DNA of 11,504 nt from Bacillota bacterium (GCA_029007015.1 JAQXHB010000109.1:1-11504), one strand, 5' to 3'. Counted from the first letter of the stretch, positions 1 through 6,734 are shown. Notes: generated from the letters alone by a model not told the origin. Translations and numbers: made by a program.

Positions 1-14
1 AGGCGGAATATACG

Positions 15-54
15 AAAACAGCCTGACCGAAGCCAGTTTCGGACAGGCTGTTTT
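15..54 (-). terminator. Terminator hairpin after the LUD-domain gene (possibly bidirectional)
   Basis: Arms AAAACAGCCTG (15-25) and CAGGCTGTTTT (44-54) are perfectly complementary, and an inner CCGAA/TTCGG stem (27-31/38-42) extends the hairpin across one A-A mismatch. Read on the minus strand it lies 14 bases past the stop of the LUD gene and ends in TTTT. The arms also carry a T tract in the plus direction, so it could end a gene lying to the left of the window. Confidence 0.8.
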
Positions 55-68
55 ATGGTTGCTTTTGT

Positions 69-677
69 TTAATATCCCAACTTTTCGTCCAACAGAATTA
101 CCTTGATACGGCCGGGTTTGCGCTGGTGCGACATGACAACATAATTACAGCAAATGCGGTCGGCGCAACTGCAGTGGGCACACTCGCCGGTCATGGCGCA
201 GGGGGTGTTCGTGTGCAGACGGGCGGCATTCATGGGCGCCGCCATGCGCTCGATGCGCTTGACAGCGTGACTGATATCGGGCACGATTTTGTTGGCGCCG
301 GCAATGACGATTACGCTCGCCGGCCCGTAAATCATGGCCGAGACACGGTTGCCGCGGCCGTCGACATTGTATAATTCGCCCTGCTCGGTGACGGCGTTGG
401 TGCTGCACACAAATACATCGGCCGTCATCGACTTGCGCATACATTCGTCGATATCGTCACTGCGGTCGCGGTCATAAAAGCAGATGTCGCGCTGGCGCAG
501 CCAATCAAACACGCCGCACTCATCGAGGGTGACAGAGCCGCCGTGACCGACAGTGCAGCCGTCGGGAATAAGTTCGCTGAGGATGCAGAACAGTTGCTCT
601 CTGTCGCTGGCAAAATAGGCCGACATGTTGTTTTTCTCAAGCCGTTCAATAACTTTGTTTATGTTGCTGGTAGACAT
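69..677 (-). CDS. LUD domain protein (LutC/YkgG-like, DUF162)
   Basis: Recognised as a single-domain LUD (lactate utilisation, DUF162) protein, related to LutC/YkgG. Seen with ATG-start numbering: the GHGGSVTL loop near residue 44, the long conserved stretch around NAVTEQGELYNVDG (about 94-107), and a C-terminal cysteine set PC-x4-GEC-x2-C-x-C-x4-CC at about 159-177, of the kind found in Firmicute solo LUD proteins. The cysteines might bind a metal or iron-sulphur cluster; that is inference. An in-frame TTG lies at 683, but the ATG at 677 is preferred because AAGGGG (complement of 686-690) sits 8 nt upstream. It is monocistronic, with its own promoter and terminator. No lutA or lutB partner is present here, so a role in lactate oxidation is not established. 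Length (202 aa) is normal for the solo family. Confidence 0.88.
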   Translation of the reverse strand: MSTSNINKVIERLEKNNMSAYFASDREQLFCILSELIPDGCTVGHGGSVTLDECGVFDWLRQRDICFYDRDRSDDIDECMRKSMTADVFVCSTNAVTEQGELYNVDGRGNRVSAMIYGPASVIVIAGANKIVPDISHAVKRIERMAAPMNAARLHTNTPCAMTGECAHCSCADRICCNYVVMSHQRKPGRIKVILLDEKLGY

Positions 678-727
678 AGGCAACGCCCCTTTTTATATTT
701 ATTGCGGCAGGTACCGCTTATATTTTC

Positions 728-756
728 ATTATACATGCAAAAAATAATCAGGTCAA
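728..756 (-). promoter_or_regulatory. Sigma-A type promoter of the LUD gene
   Basis: Read on the minus strand, TTGACC (complement of 751-756) and TATAAT (complement of 728-733) are separated by exactly 17 bp. The predicted start point near 721 leaves a leader of about 45 nt before the ATG at 677. The match is close to vegetative consensus, so the gene is probably expressed during growth. Confidence 0.75.
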
Positions 757-771
757 TAGCCGGTTAACTTT

Positions 772-789
772 AAATAGCGATTGCTATTT
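772..789. repeat. 7-bp inverted repeat overlapping the murD -35 box
   Basis: AAATAGC (772-778) and GCTATTT (783-789) form an inverted repeat with a 4-nt spacer GATT. The right half covers the -35 hexamer TTGCTA of the murD promoter, a typical operator position. It is AT-rich and short, so it may be chance or a weak hairpin; no repressor gene is adjacent. Confidence 0.4.
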
Positions 790-809
790 TTATAAACATT
801 TGGTATAAT
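781..809 (+). promoter_or_regulatory. Extended -10 promoter of the murD operon
   Basis: TTGCTA (781-786) and TATAAT (804-809) are separated by 17 bp, and TGG directly before the -10 box makes it an extended -10 promoter. The start point is predicted near 816, giving a leader of about 60 nt before the murD ATG. It is the only clear promoter in front of the four-gene operon. Confidence 0.75.
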
Positions 810-877
810 ATATGATTGGAAGATTACATATATTTTGCATTTGATTTAAGAAAAAATATTTTAAAGGGGAGAACAGT

Positions 878-2269
878 ATGGATTACAGAGTAGAAAAGTT
901 TTTTAACCGCATAAGGAACGAAAAAATTGCATTTTGCGGCATAGGTATCAGTAATTTGCCGTTGGTATATAAATTTATTGAAAAGGGCGCCAAGGTGTAC
1001 GCGTGCGACCGACGCGAGCGCTCGCAACTGCGCGAGGGTTTGGCCGATGAACTTGAGGCGGCCGGAGCAACTCTGGTGCTTGGAAACGATTATCTGAAAA
1101 ATCTGGATGTCGATGTCATATTCCGCACGCCGGGCATGAACTTCAACCTGCCCGAACTGGCTGAGGCCAGACGCCGCGGCATTGCGGTCACCAGCGAGAT
1201 GGAGGTTTTCTTTGACCTGTGCCCGTGCAAACTGATAGCTGTGACCGGCTCCGACGGCAAAACGACCACGACGACTGTTATAGCCAAAATGCTGGAGATG
1301 CAGGGCAAAAAGGTGCATCTCGGCGGCAATATCGGTCGCCCGCTATTGCCCATAATCGACCAGATTGACAGTGATGACTATGCGGTTGTCGAACTGTCGA
1401 GTTTCCAACTCATTTCGATGAGAAAGAGTCCCGATATTGCGGTTGTGACCAATGTTGCACCCAATCATTTGGATGTTCACAAGGACATGCAGGAGTATAT
1501 CGACTCCAAGCGAAACATCATCCTCCACCAAAACGCCTTTTCGCGTACGGTGCTTAACGCCGATAACGCCATTACCAACGCTATGGAGGCCGATACGCGC
1601 GGCCAAACGGTCAAATTCAGTTACAACGGGACTGTTGATAACGGCGCATATCTCGGCAAAGATGAGAACATTTATATGGCCGACCGCGACGGCGTGCATC
1701 GCGTTATGAACAAGCATGATATTCGCGTGCTTGGTGAGCACAATGTTGAAAACTTCCTTGCCGCTATATCGGCGGTGTGGGGCATAGTCAGCCCTGAAAA
1801 TATCGTTAAAACGGCACGCGAGTTTACCGGTGTTGAACACCGTATCGAATTTGTCCGCGAGAAAGACGGCGTAAAGTATTACAACGATTCCATTGCCACC
1901 AGCCCGACGCGTACCATTGCGGGGCTGAAGGTGTTTGACCGCAAGGTGATACTGCTCGCCGGCGGCTATGATAAGCATGTTCCGTTTGAGCCGCTGGCGC
2001 CGTATGCCGTTGAAAAGGTTAAGACGCTTTTGCTGTGCGGCCCGACCGCAGACAAGATTGAGGCGGCCATCACTGCGGACCCCGGCTTTGCTGACTGCGG
2101 CATGCGCATTGTGCGCACAAGCGGGCTGGAGGAATCGGTCAAACTGGCGCATGAGATGGCGCATGACGGCGATATTGTTACGCTTAGTCCGGCTTGTGCC
2201 AGTTTTGATGCTTATCCCAATTTTGAGGAGCGCGGCAAGCACTTTAAGCAACTTGTAAATGCGCTGTGA
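878..2269 (+). CDS. murD: UDP-N-acetylmuramoyl-L-alanine--D-glutamate ligase
   Basis: MurD is the cytoplasmic ATP-dependent ligase that adds D-glutamate to UDP-MurNAc-L-alanine in peptidoglycan precursor synthesis. All three Mur ligase domains are visible. The N-terminal substrate domain has a Rossmann-like GIGIS (21-25). The central ATPase domain has the P-loop GSDGKTT (124-130; the family norm is GTNGKTT), VELSSFQL (171-178), NHLDVH (196-201) and K211 as the probable carbamylated lysine. The C-terminal domain has HRIEFV (321-326), NDSIATSPT (336-344), AGGYDKH (361-367) and SPACASFD (437-444). Length (463 aa) is normal. The ATG at 878 is supported by AAAGGGGA at 864-870. It heads an operon with two M42 peptidases and an acetyltransferase instead of lying in a dcw cell-wall cluster; whether another murD exists cannot be seen from here. 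Confidence 0.95.
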   Translation: MDYRVEKFFNRIRNEKIAFCGIGISNLPLVYKFIEKGAKVYACDRRERSQLREGLADELEAAGATLVLGNDYLKNLDVDVIFRTPGMNFNLPELAEARRRGIAVTSEMEVFFDLCPCKLIAVTGSDGKTTTTTVIAKMLEMQGKKVHLGGNIGRPLLPIIDQIDSDDYAVVELSSFQLISMRKSPDIAVVTNVAPNHLDVHKDMQEYIDSKRNIILHQNAFSRTVLNADNAITNAMEADTRGQTVKFSYNGTVDNGAYLGKDENIYMADRDGVHRVMNKHDIRVLGEHNVENFLAAISAVWGIVSPENIVKTAREFTGVEHRIEFVREKDGVKYYNDSIATSPTRTIAGLKVFDRKVILLAGGYDKHVPFEPLAPYAVEKVKTLLLCGPTADKIEAAITADPGFADCGMRIVRTSGLEESVKLAHEMAHDGDIVTLSPACASFDAYPNFEERGKHFKQLVNAL

Positions 2270-2282
2270 GGTAGTGTTATAA

Positions 2283-3299
2283 TTGATTGATACAAAGAAA
2301 CTGTTGTTTGATTTGTCAAATGCCAGCGGCGTGACGGGACTTGACGGAGCCGTAAGTGTTGCTGAGGGTGCCCTTACCGGCCTCGGCCTGGCGACCGAGC
2401 GCGACCAAATGGGCGGACTGACTGCCGTCATCAAGGGCGGCAAAAAGCGCATCATGCTCGATGCACACATTGATGAGGTCGGTATGATAGTGACGGCTAT
2501 TGACGGAGATTTTCTGCGCGTTGCGGCTGTCGGCGGCCTTGATGAGCGGCTGATTGTGGCGCAGGAAGTTACTGTGCATGGGCAAAAGGATATTTTCGGC
2601 GTGTTTACCAGCCAGCCGCCGCATGTCAAGGGCGAGAGCAGTGATGCCGTTAAACTGGCCGACATAGCCATTGACACCGGATACAGCCACGATGAGTTGT
2701 GCCGTTTGGTGCAACTCGGTGACAGAGTATCGTTCAGGACAAGTGCCGCCGAAATGCTCGACGGTCGCTTTTGCGGTAAGTCGCTTGACAACCGCGCCGG
2801 CTGTGCCGCTGTGATTGCGGCGGCTGAGTCGATACTGCAAGCGGCAGAACATCCAACTGTTATCATCTCGCTGTCGGCGCAGGAGGAACTTGGACTGCGC
2901 GGTGCGCGCACGACCGCATTTGCGGTATCTCCTGATGAAGCAGTGGTCGTTGATGTCAGTTTCGGTGATATGGAGGGGTTAAAGCCCACCGAATGCGGCA
3001 AACTGGGTCACGGGCCGATGATCGGCATATCGCCTTCATTGCATCGCGGTGTCACCGACGCACTAATAAACGCAGCCAAATGCGGCGGCATTGCATATCA
3101 GAACGAGGTCATGGGCGGTGCAACCTCCACAAACGCCGATGTTATCGGCATCAGCGGCAGTGGCGTCAGGTGCGGCCTAATCAGCATACCGCTTCGCAAT
3201 ATGCATACACCGGTCGAGGTTATTGACATTGGAGATGTGACTGCGGCCGGCCGATTGCTGACGCAGTATGTTCTGAGCGGAGGTGCTGAGAGTGACTGA
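2283..3299 (+). CDS. M42 family aminopeptidase, first of a tandem pair
   Basis: A dinuclear-metal aminopeptidase of family M42 (the glutamyl aminopeptidase / endoglucanase-M / TET family), which trims N-terminal residues from cytosolic peptides, usually as a dodecameric cage. The family ligand set is complete: H62 and D64 in DAHIDEVG, bridging D169 in SLDNRAGC, catalytic E201 and ligand E202 in AQEELGLRG, D224 in VVDVSFGD, and H308 in NMHTPVE. The predicted start is TTG at 2283, 13 nt after murD; no other in-frame start fits because TAA stands at 2280-2282. A GAGGT Shine-Dalgarno site overlaps the murD stop. Length (338 aa) is normal. It is a diverged paralogue of the next gene, with which it overlaps by 8 nt. 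Substrate preference cannot be read from sequence. Confidence 0.92.
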   Translation: MIDTKKLLFDLSNASGVTGLDGAVSVAEGALTGLGLATERDQMGGLTAVIKGGKKRIMLDAHIDEVGMIVTAIDGDFLRVAAVGGLDERLIVAQEVTVHGQKDIFGVFTSQPPHVKGESSDAVKLADIAIDTGYSHDELCRLVQLGDRVSFRTSAAEMLDGRFCGKSLDNRAGCAAVIAAAESILQAAEHPTVIISLSAQEELGLRGARTTAFAVSPDEAVVVDVSFGDMEGLKPTECGKLGHGPMIGISPSLHRGVTDALINAAKCGGIAYQNEVMGGATSTNADVIGISGSGVRCGLISIPLRNMHTPVEVIDIGDVTAAGRLLTQYVLSGGAESD

Positions 3300-4314
3300 T
3301 TTGATTTGCCGGTTGTGCTCGGTACCGGCAGTGTCCGGAAATGAGCAAGGTCTGGCTCAGCAGATTGCTGATATGATAAAGCCTCATTGCGAAAGTGTTC
3401 ACATTGACTCTCTGGGCAATGTTATCGCCTTTAAGCGCGGCGCAAAGCCCGCCGTCAAGAAGGTGCTTATTGACGCCCACATGGACGAAGTGGGGCTGAT
3501 TGTGACAGGAATTAACCATGATGGCAGTTTGAACTTTGCTACAGTCGGCGGCATTAACTGCGAGGTACTGCTGGCGCGGCGCGTGCGTGTAAACGGCCAC
3601 GCCGGAGTTATTCAGTCAAAGCCGATACACCTCTTGTCGGCCGATGAACGCAAGAAAATGCCAAAGAAAGAGTCGCTGACCATCGACATTGGAGCAAGGG
3701 ACAAGGAGAGCGCCGAGCGCGCCGTCAGCCTTGGCGACACAGTTTGTTTTGAGAGTGGTTTTGTGCGTTTCGGCAACCGACGCATTAAGGCGCGCGCCAT
3801 CGATGACCGCGCGGGATGTGCAATACTCATTGACATGATAATCGGTGAGATACCCTATGATATGTACTTTTCATTTACGGTGCAGGAGGAAATCGGACTG
3901 CGCGGTGCCCGCACAGCGGCTTTTGCCGTTGAGCCCGATTACGCAATTGCCGTAGAGTCGACCACTGCAGTCGACATTGCCGGCGTGGACGAGGCAAAGC
4001 AAGTGTGCAATCTCGGCGGCGGTGCGGTGGTGTCATTTATGGACGGCTCGACAATGTACAATAAACAACTTTACGACGCCGTAAGGTCATTGGCCGACAG
4101 CCGCGGCATCAAGTGGCAGCCAAAGCGCGGCAATTTCGGCGGCAACAACGCCGGTGCCATACACCAGTCGCGCGGCGGTGTTATGACAATGTCTGTATCG
4201 GTGCCGTGCCGATATCTTCACTCGGCGGCGTGCGTTATTGACGAGGATGATGTCATATCGTCTCGCCGTTTGGTAGCGGCGCTGGCAGAATGTATGGCTG
4301 ACGGAAATATATGA
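3292..4314 (+). CDS. M42 family aminopeptidase, second of a tandem pair
   Basis: Second M42 metallo-aminopeptidase, 340 aa from the chosen start. Numbered from GTG 3292, the ligands are H63 and D65 in DAHMDEVG, bridging D171 in AIDDRAGC, catalytic E199 and ligand E200 in VQEEIGLRG, E222 in AVESTTAVD, and H310 in RYLHSAA. The first paralogue uses Asp at the E222 position; both residues occur in the family. An in-frame GTG exists at 3283, but GTG 3292 is preferred because GGAGGT (3279-3284) lies 7 nt before it. It overlaps the end of the upstream M42 gene by 8 nt and its own stop overlaps the next start (ATGA), so three genes are probably translationally coupled. The two M42 proteins might co-assemble or split substrates; this is inference. 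Confidence 0.92.
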   Translation: MTDLICRLCSVPAVSGNEQGLAQQIADMIKPHCESVHIDSLGNVIAFKRGAKPAVKKVLIDAHMDEVGLIVTGINHDGSLNFATVGGINCEVLLARRVRVNGHAGVIQSKPIHLLSADERKKMPKKESLTIDIGARDKESAERAVSLGDTVCFESGFVRFGNRRIKARAIDDRAGCAILIDMIIGEIPYDMYFSFTVQEEIGLRGARTAAFAVEPDYAIAVESTTAVDIAGVDEAKQVCNLGGGAVVSFMDGSTMYNKQLYDAVRSLADSRGIKWQPKRGNFGGNNAGAIHQSRGGVMTMSVSVPCRYLHSAACVIDEDDVISSRRLVAALAECMADGNI

Positions 4315-5003
4315 TTAAACTGGTAAACAGCGATACTCTGCTCAAAGCGGAGCACCGCGGCGCCGTAGCGACCCGTTTGCGCTCGACTGCCGGCGCATAC
4401 GGCAACGACAGAAGAATTATGCTGTGCTGGCTTCAGTACAGCGGTGACGGTGCGGTCACAGCGTCGCTCGGCTGTCTGGACGGTGATATGACTGTCTGCT
4501 GCTGTGACGGCGCCGACCGTGACGAGATAGGGCAGTTTGTCAGCGTTATTCATCCGCGCTCGGTTACAAGTAATGAACCGATAATTTCCGGCCAATGTGG
4601 GTTCGATGTATATGGGCGCGATGTTTGCGGCGGCAATGCGGCAGGTGATTTTCCCGATTTCAGGCGTTGTTATGATATTTTCACAGAGCATTTCGATATG
4701 CCGCCGTTTGATGAATGGTATGTTGATATGTCCCACCGAACCCGTCACGGATACAGCGTGTGTATCACAAACGGTGACGGCGCCGTGTGTGCCCATCACG
4801 ACGGCAGTGCGGCTCTCATTTGCGGCATCGCGTCATCGGTCGGTGGAGAGGGGTGCGGGCGCCGCTTGCTCGACGCAGTCATCGGCCGCCTGCCGCACGG
4901 CGTTGGGCGCATTAGTGCTGTCGTCAGCGACGATGGGCCGCGCGGTTTTTATGAAAAGTGTGGTTTTTTGCCCGATGGCAAAGTGTTTATTGCAATTTTT
5001 TAA
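4311..5003 (+). CDS. GNAT-like N-acetyltransferase, divergent N-terminal half
   Basis: A 230-aa protein whose C-terminal half has the marks of a GNAT acetyl-CoA transferase: the acetyl-CoA loop GGEGCGRRLL (178-187), the following helix, and the family-typical FYEKCGF (213-219). The N-terminal half, about residues 1-130, is rich in Gly, Asp and Cys and matches nothing I recognise; it may be a degenerate second GNAT-like half. The substrate is unknown. The ATG at 4311 overlaps the TGA of the second M42 gene (ATGA), so translation is coupled to a peptidase, which suggests action on an amino acid, a small peptide or a peptidoglycan fragment; that is inference. The gene ends at the hairpin shared with the convergent LysM gene. 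Confidence 0.75.
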   Translation: MIKLVNSDTLLKAEHRGAVATRLRSTAGAYGNDRRIMLCWLQYSGDGAVTASLGCLDGDMTVCCCDGADRDEIGQFVSVIHPRSVTSNEPIISGQCGFDVYGRDVCGGNAAGDFPDFRRCYDIFTEHFDMPPFDEWYVDMSHRTRHGYSVCITNGDGAVCAHHDGSAALICGIASSVGGEGCGRRLLDAVIGRLPHGVGRISAVVSDDGPRGFYEKCGFLPDGKVFIAIF

Positions 5004-5032
5004 GGTGCTCGACAACGCGTCAAGCACCTTAA
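5000..5032. terminator. Shared hairpin between convergent operons
   Basis: TTAAGGTGCT (5000-5009) pairs perfectly with AGCACCTTAA (5023-5032), and an inner GAC/GTC (5011-5013/5019-5021) lengthens the stem. It fills the 32-bp gap between the acetyltransferase stop and the LysM stop. The T tract after the stem is poor in both directions, so it is a weak intrinsic terminator, but its position between convergent genes argues for that role. Confidence 0.65.
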
Positions 5033-5035
5033 TTG

Positions 5036-5335
5036 CTACCTTATCATGAGTAACTGTCCGGGGAAAATAACATTTGGATTGTCGATTTCGTTTAGTTTCA
5101 GCAACTCATCGGTTGTTGTGAAGAACTTGTTTGCGATGCTCCACAGCGAGTCACCGCGCCGTACAACATACCAGTACGGCGCCGCCGCAGTGGGTATGAG
5201 CAAAACTTGACCGACGGTCAGATCATTGGCATTTGACAAATTGTTTTCGCGCAGTATGCTTTCCAGCGGAACGCTGTATTGGCGGCTGATTTCCCACAGA
5301 GTGTCGCCCGGTTGAACGGTATATGTGGTGTGCAT
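5036..5335 (-). CDS. Small double-LysM protein without signal peptide
   Basis: A 99-aa protein made almost entirely of two LysM modules, which bind N-acetylglucosamine-containing glycans such as peptidoglycan. LysM1 is about residues 4-48 (YTVQPGDTLWEIS to VGQVLLIP) and LysM2 about 55-98 (WYVVRRGDSLWSIA to FPGQLLMIR). No signal peptide, membrane segment or catalytic domain is present. The open frame reaches up to 5362, but ATG 5335 is chosen because AAGGAGG lies 7 nt upstream and the extra nine codons include the ribosome binding site. Without a secretion signal it may stay in the cytoplasm, be released on lysis, or be a spore-coat or forespore protein; small LysM proteins of this kind are common in Clostridia, but the role here is unknown. 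It is divergent from the methyltransferase gene. Confidence 0.9.
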   Translation of the reverse strand: MHTTYTVQPGDTLWEISRQYSVPLESILRENNLSNANDLTVGQVLLIPTAAAPYWYVVRRGDSLWSIANKFFTTTDELLKLNEIDNPNVIFPGQLLMIR

Positions 5336-5369
5336 TGTCACCCCTCCTTGTTGTGATGGCACTCAAAGC

Positions 5370-5399
5370 ATTATATGCGCCGACGGTGTATGTTGCCAA
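5370..5399 (-). promoter_or_regulatory. Promoter of the LysM gene
   Basis: Read on the minus strand, TTGGCA (complement of 5394-5399) and TATAAT (complement of 5370-5375) are 18 bp apart. The predicted start point near 5363 gives a leader of about 28 nt before the ATG. Its presence inside the longest possible methyltransferase frame supports the later start chosen for that gene. Confidence 0.65.
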
Positions 5400-5428
5400 T
5401 TATGTCGGCTGTATTTGGGGTGATTATA

Positions 5429-6490
5429 TTGAATATCGATGTAAATAGCGATATTTGGCAGTATTTGGCCGGTGCAGATAAGCCCATTGTGCTGTACGGA
5501 ATGGGCAACGGCGCCGATAAGATAATCGACAGGCTGGGCAGTTTGGGCATCGGTGTGGCCGGTGTCTTTGCCAGCGATGAGTTTGTGCGCCATCAGCAGT
5601 TCCGAGGATTTACCGTCTGCTCATATGCCGACGCAAAACGCACATTCGGTGATATGATAGTGCTCGTGGCATTCGGTACATTCCGCAGCGATGTTATCGA
5701 AAACATACGGCGCATCGGAGCCGAGCAGGAGTTGTATGCGCCCGATGTGCCGGCGTACGGAAGTGAATATTTCACATTATCATACTACCGTGAAAATGAA
5801 CTTCGGTTTGAGCGGCTGTATGATAGGCTGGCTGACGAACAGTCAAAAAATGTTCTGCGCCACACGGTTTTATACAAACTGACCGGCAAAATCGAGCATC
5901 TATTTGCGTGCGAGAGTACATATGATGAGGCAAACCGTAATGTCCTTTTGCTCGGAAATGATGAACTGTATTTGGATATCGGCGCTTATAACGGCGATAC
6001 TGTTTTGCAGTTTGCAGATGCTGTGGACAGTTACAGAGGCGTAATTGCCGTCGAGCCTGACAGAAAAACATATCGCAAGTTGGCGCTGAACACCGACGGC
6101 ATGCGCGATGTGCAGATTATAAATGCCGCAGTCGGTGACAGGGTGGGCGAGATTCGGTTTTCATCGAGGGGCGGGCGCAATTCGTCGGTAGGAGAGGGCG
6201 AAACGGTCGCATCCGTGACAGTTGACAGCATATGCGACGGGCGAGATGTGACCTACATCAAAATTGATGTTGAGGGCGAAGAGGCGGCTGTAATAAGCGG
6301 CGCGACAAAAACGATTGCCGATAAACACCCCAAAATGCTTGTTTCCGCATATCACCGCAGCGGCGATATTGTCGACCTTTTTGAGCAAATAACAAATATA
6401 CACGCCGACTATGATGTTTACATGCGCCATTACAGGTATATCCCGTGCTGGGATACAAATTTGTACTTTGTCCCGCGGTGTGTGAAATAA
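5429..6490 (+). CDS. FkbM-family SAM-dependent methyltransferase with N-terminal nucleotide-binding-like domain
   Basis: The C-terminal part is an FkbM-type methyltransferase, a family that O-methylates sugars and secondary metabolites. Numbered from TTG 5429, SAM motif I is YLDIGAYNGDT (181-191), motif II IAVEPDR (206-212), and the FkbM block YIKIDVEGEE is at 276-285. The first ~110 residues hold IVLYGMGNGADK (20-31) followed by alternating strands and helices, resembling the Rossmann-like nucleotide- or sugar-binding domains attached to polysaccharide-modifying enzymes. The open frame begins at 5375, but TTG 5429 is preferred because GGGGTGA lies 5-6 nt upstream and the longer version would run over the LysM promoter. 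The product is 353 aa with no signal peptide or membrane segment. No glycosyltransferase genes are nearby, so the substrate is unknown. Confidence 0.85.
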   Translation: MNIDVNSDIWQYLAGADKPIVLYGMGNGADKIIDRLGSLGIGVAGVFASDEFVRHQQFRGFTVCSYADAKRTFGDMIVLVAFGTFRSDVIENIRRIGAEQELYAPDVPAYGSEYFTLSYYRENELRFERLYDRLADEQSKNVLRHTVLYKLTGKIEHLFACESTYDEANRNVLLLGNDELYLDIGAYNGDTVLQFADAVDSYRGVIAVEPDRKTYRKLALNTDGMRDVQIINAAVGDRVGEIRFSSRGGRNSSVGEGETVASVTVDSICDGRDVTYIKIDVEGEEAAVISGATKTIADKHPKMLVSAYHRSGDIVDLFEQITNIHADYDVYMRHYRYIPCWDTNLYFVPRCVK

Positions 6491-6538
6491 TTGCCCCTGT
6501 GCCTGATTTTGCAAGATGTATATTAAACTTGTTATGCC

Positions 6539-6567
6539 TTGACAACAACTTTTGTTTGTACTAAAAT
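6539..6567 (+). promoter_or_regulatory. Strong sigma-A type promoter upstream of the hppA fragment and GH30 gene
   Basis: TTGACA (6539-6544, full consensus) and TAAAAT (6562-6567) are separated by exactly 17 bp. The start point is predicted near 6574, 13 bp before the hppA-derived fragment. Transcripts would cross the fragment and the GH30 gene, and with no clear terminator after GH30 could continue into hppA. It could be an ancestral hppA promoter left behind after the rearrangement; that is inference. The 311-bp gap between the methyltransferase and GH30 genes holds this promoter, the fragment and 67 bp of unassigned sequence. Confidence 0.75.
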
Positions 6568-6586
6568 AAATAATATACAAGACATG

Positions 6587-6734
6587 TTCCATCCGTGCCG
6601 GTGCAAACGCTTATCTCAAGCGTCAGTACACTGTGGTTGCGGTTATTTTTGCATGTATGTTCGTGATTCTTTGTGTAATGGCCGGATTTGGTCTGCTGAC
6701 ATGGTTTGTTCCGTTTGCATTTGTAATGGGCGGC
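6587..6734 (+). pseudogene. hppA: Truncated duplicate of hppA (codons 43-91)
   Basis: This 148-bp stretch aligns without gaps to 8451-8598 inside hppA, with 5 mismatches (at 6642, 6645, 6647, 6713, 6727), about 97% identity. In the hppA frame it encodes S43-G91, including RAGANAYLKRQY and one membrane helix. FF becomes VI, T89 becomes M, and one change is silent. There is no hppA start, no ribosome binding site and no downstream hppA sequence, so it cannot make a working pump. The frame stays open past the homology to a stop at 6819-6821, inside the GH30 gene; a GTG at 6633 could in principle start a 62-aa membrane peptide but lacks a Shine-Dalgarno site. Homology ends abruptly at both sides. 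Confidence 0.92.

Noticed and set aside
824..1318. Minus-strand open frame opposite the start of murD
   Set aside because: Antisense to conserved MurD sequence and lacks a recognisable domain; its upstream region is the murD coding sequence.
1343..3001. Long minus-strand open frame (552 codons) opposite murD and the first M42 gene
   Set aside because: The plus strand encodes two proteins with complete family motifs across the same region. The antisense frame gives low-complexity Ser/Thr/Arg-rich sequence with no motif, as expected for a shadow in GC-rich third positions.
3135..3150. Shared stretch CGCCGATGTTATCG with 6735-6750 next to the hppA fragment
   Set aside because: A 14-bp match in codon-biased sequence (Ala-Asp-Val-Ile) with no extension; treated as chance, not evidence that 6735-6801 came from the M42 gene.
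5445..5454. TAAATAGCGAT resembling the left half of the palindrome at 772-789
   Set aside because: It lacks the inverted partner and lies inside the methyltransferase coding region.
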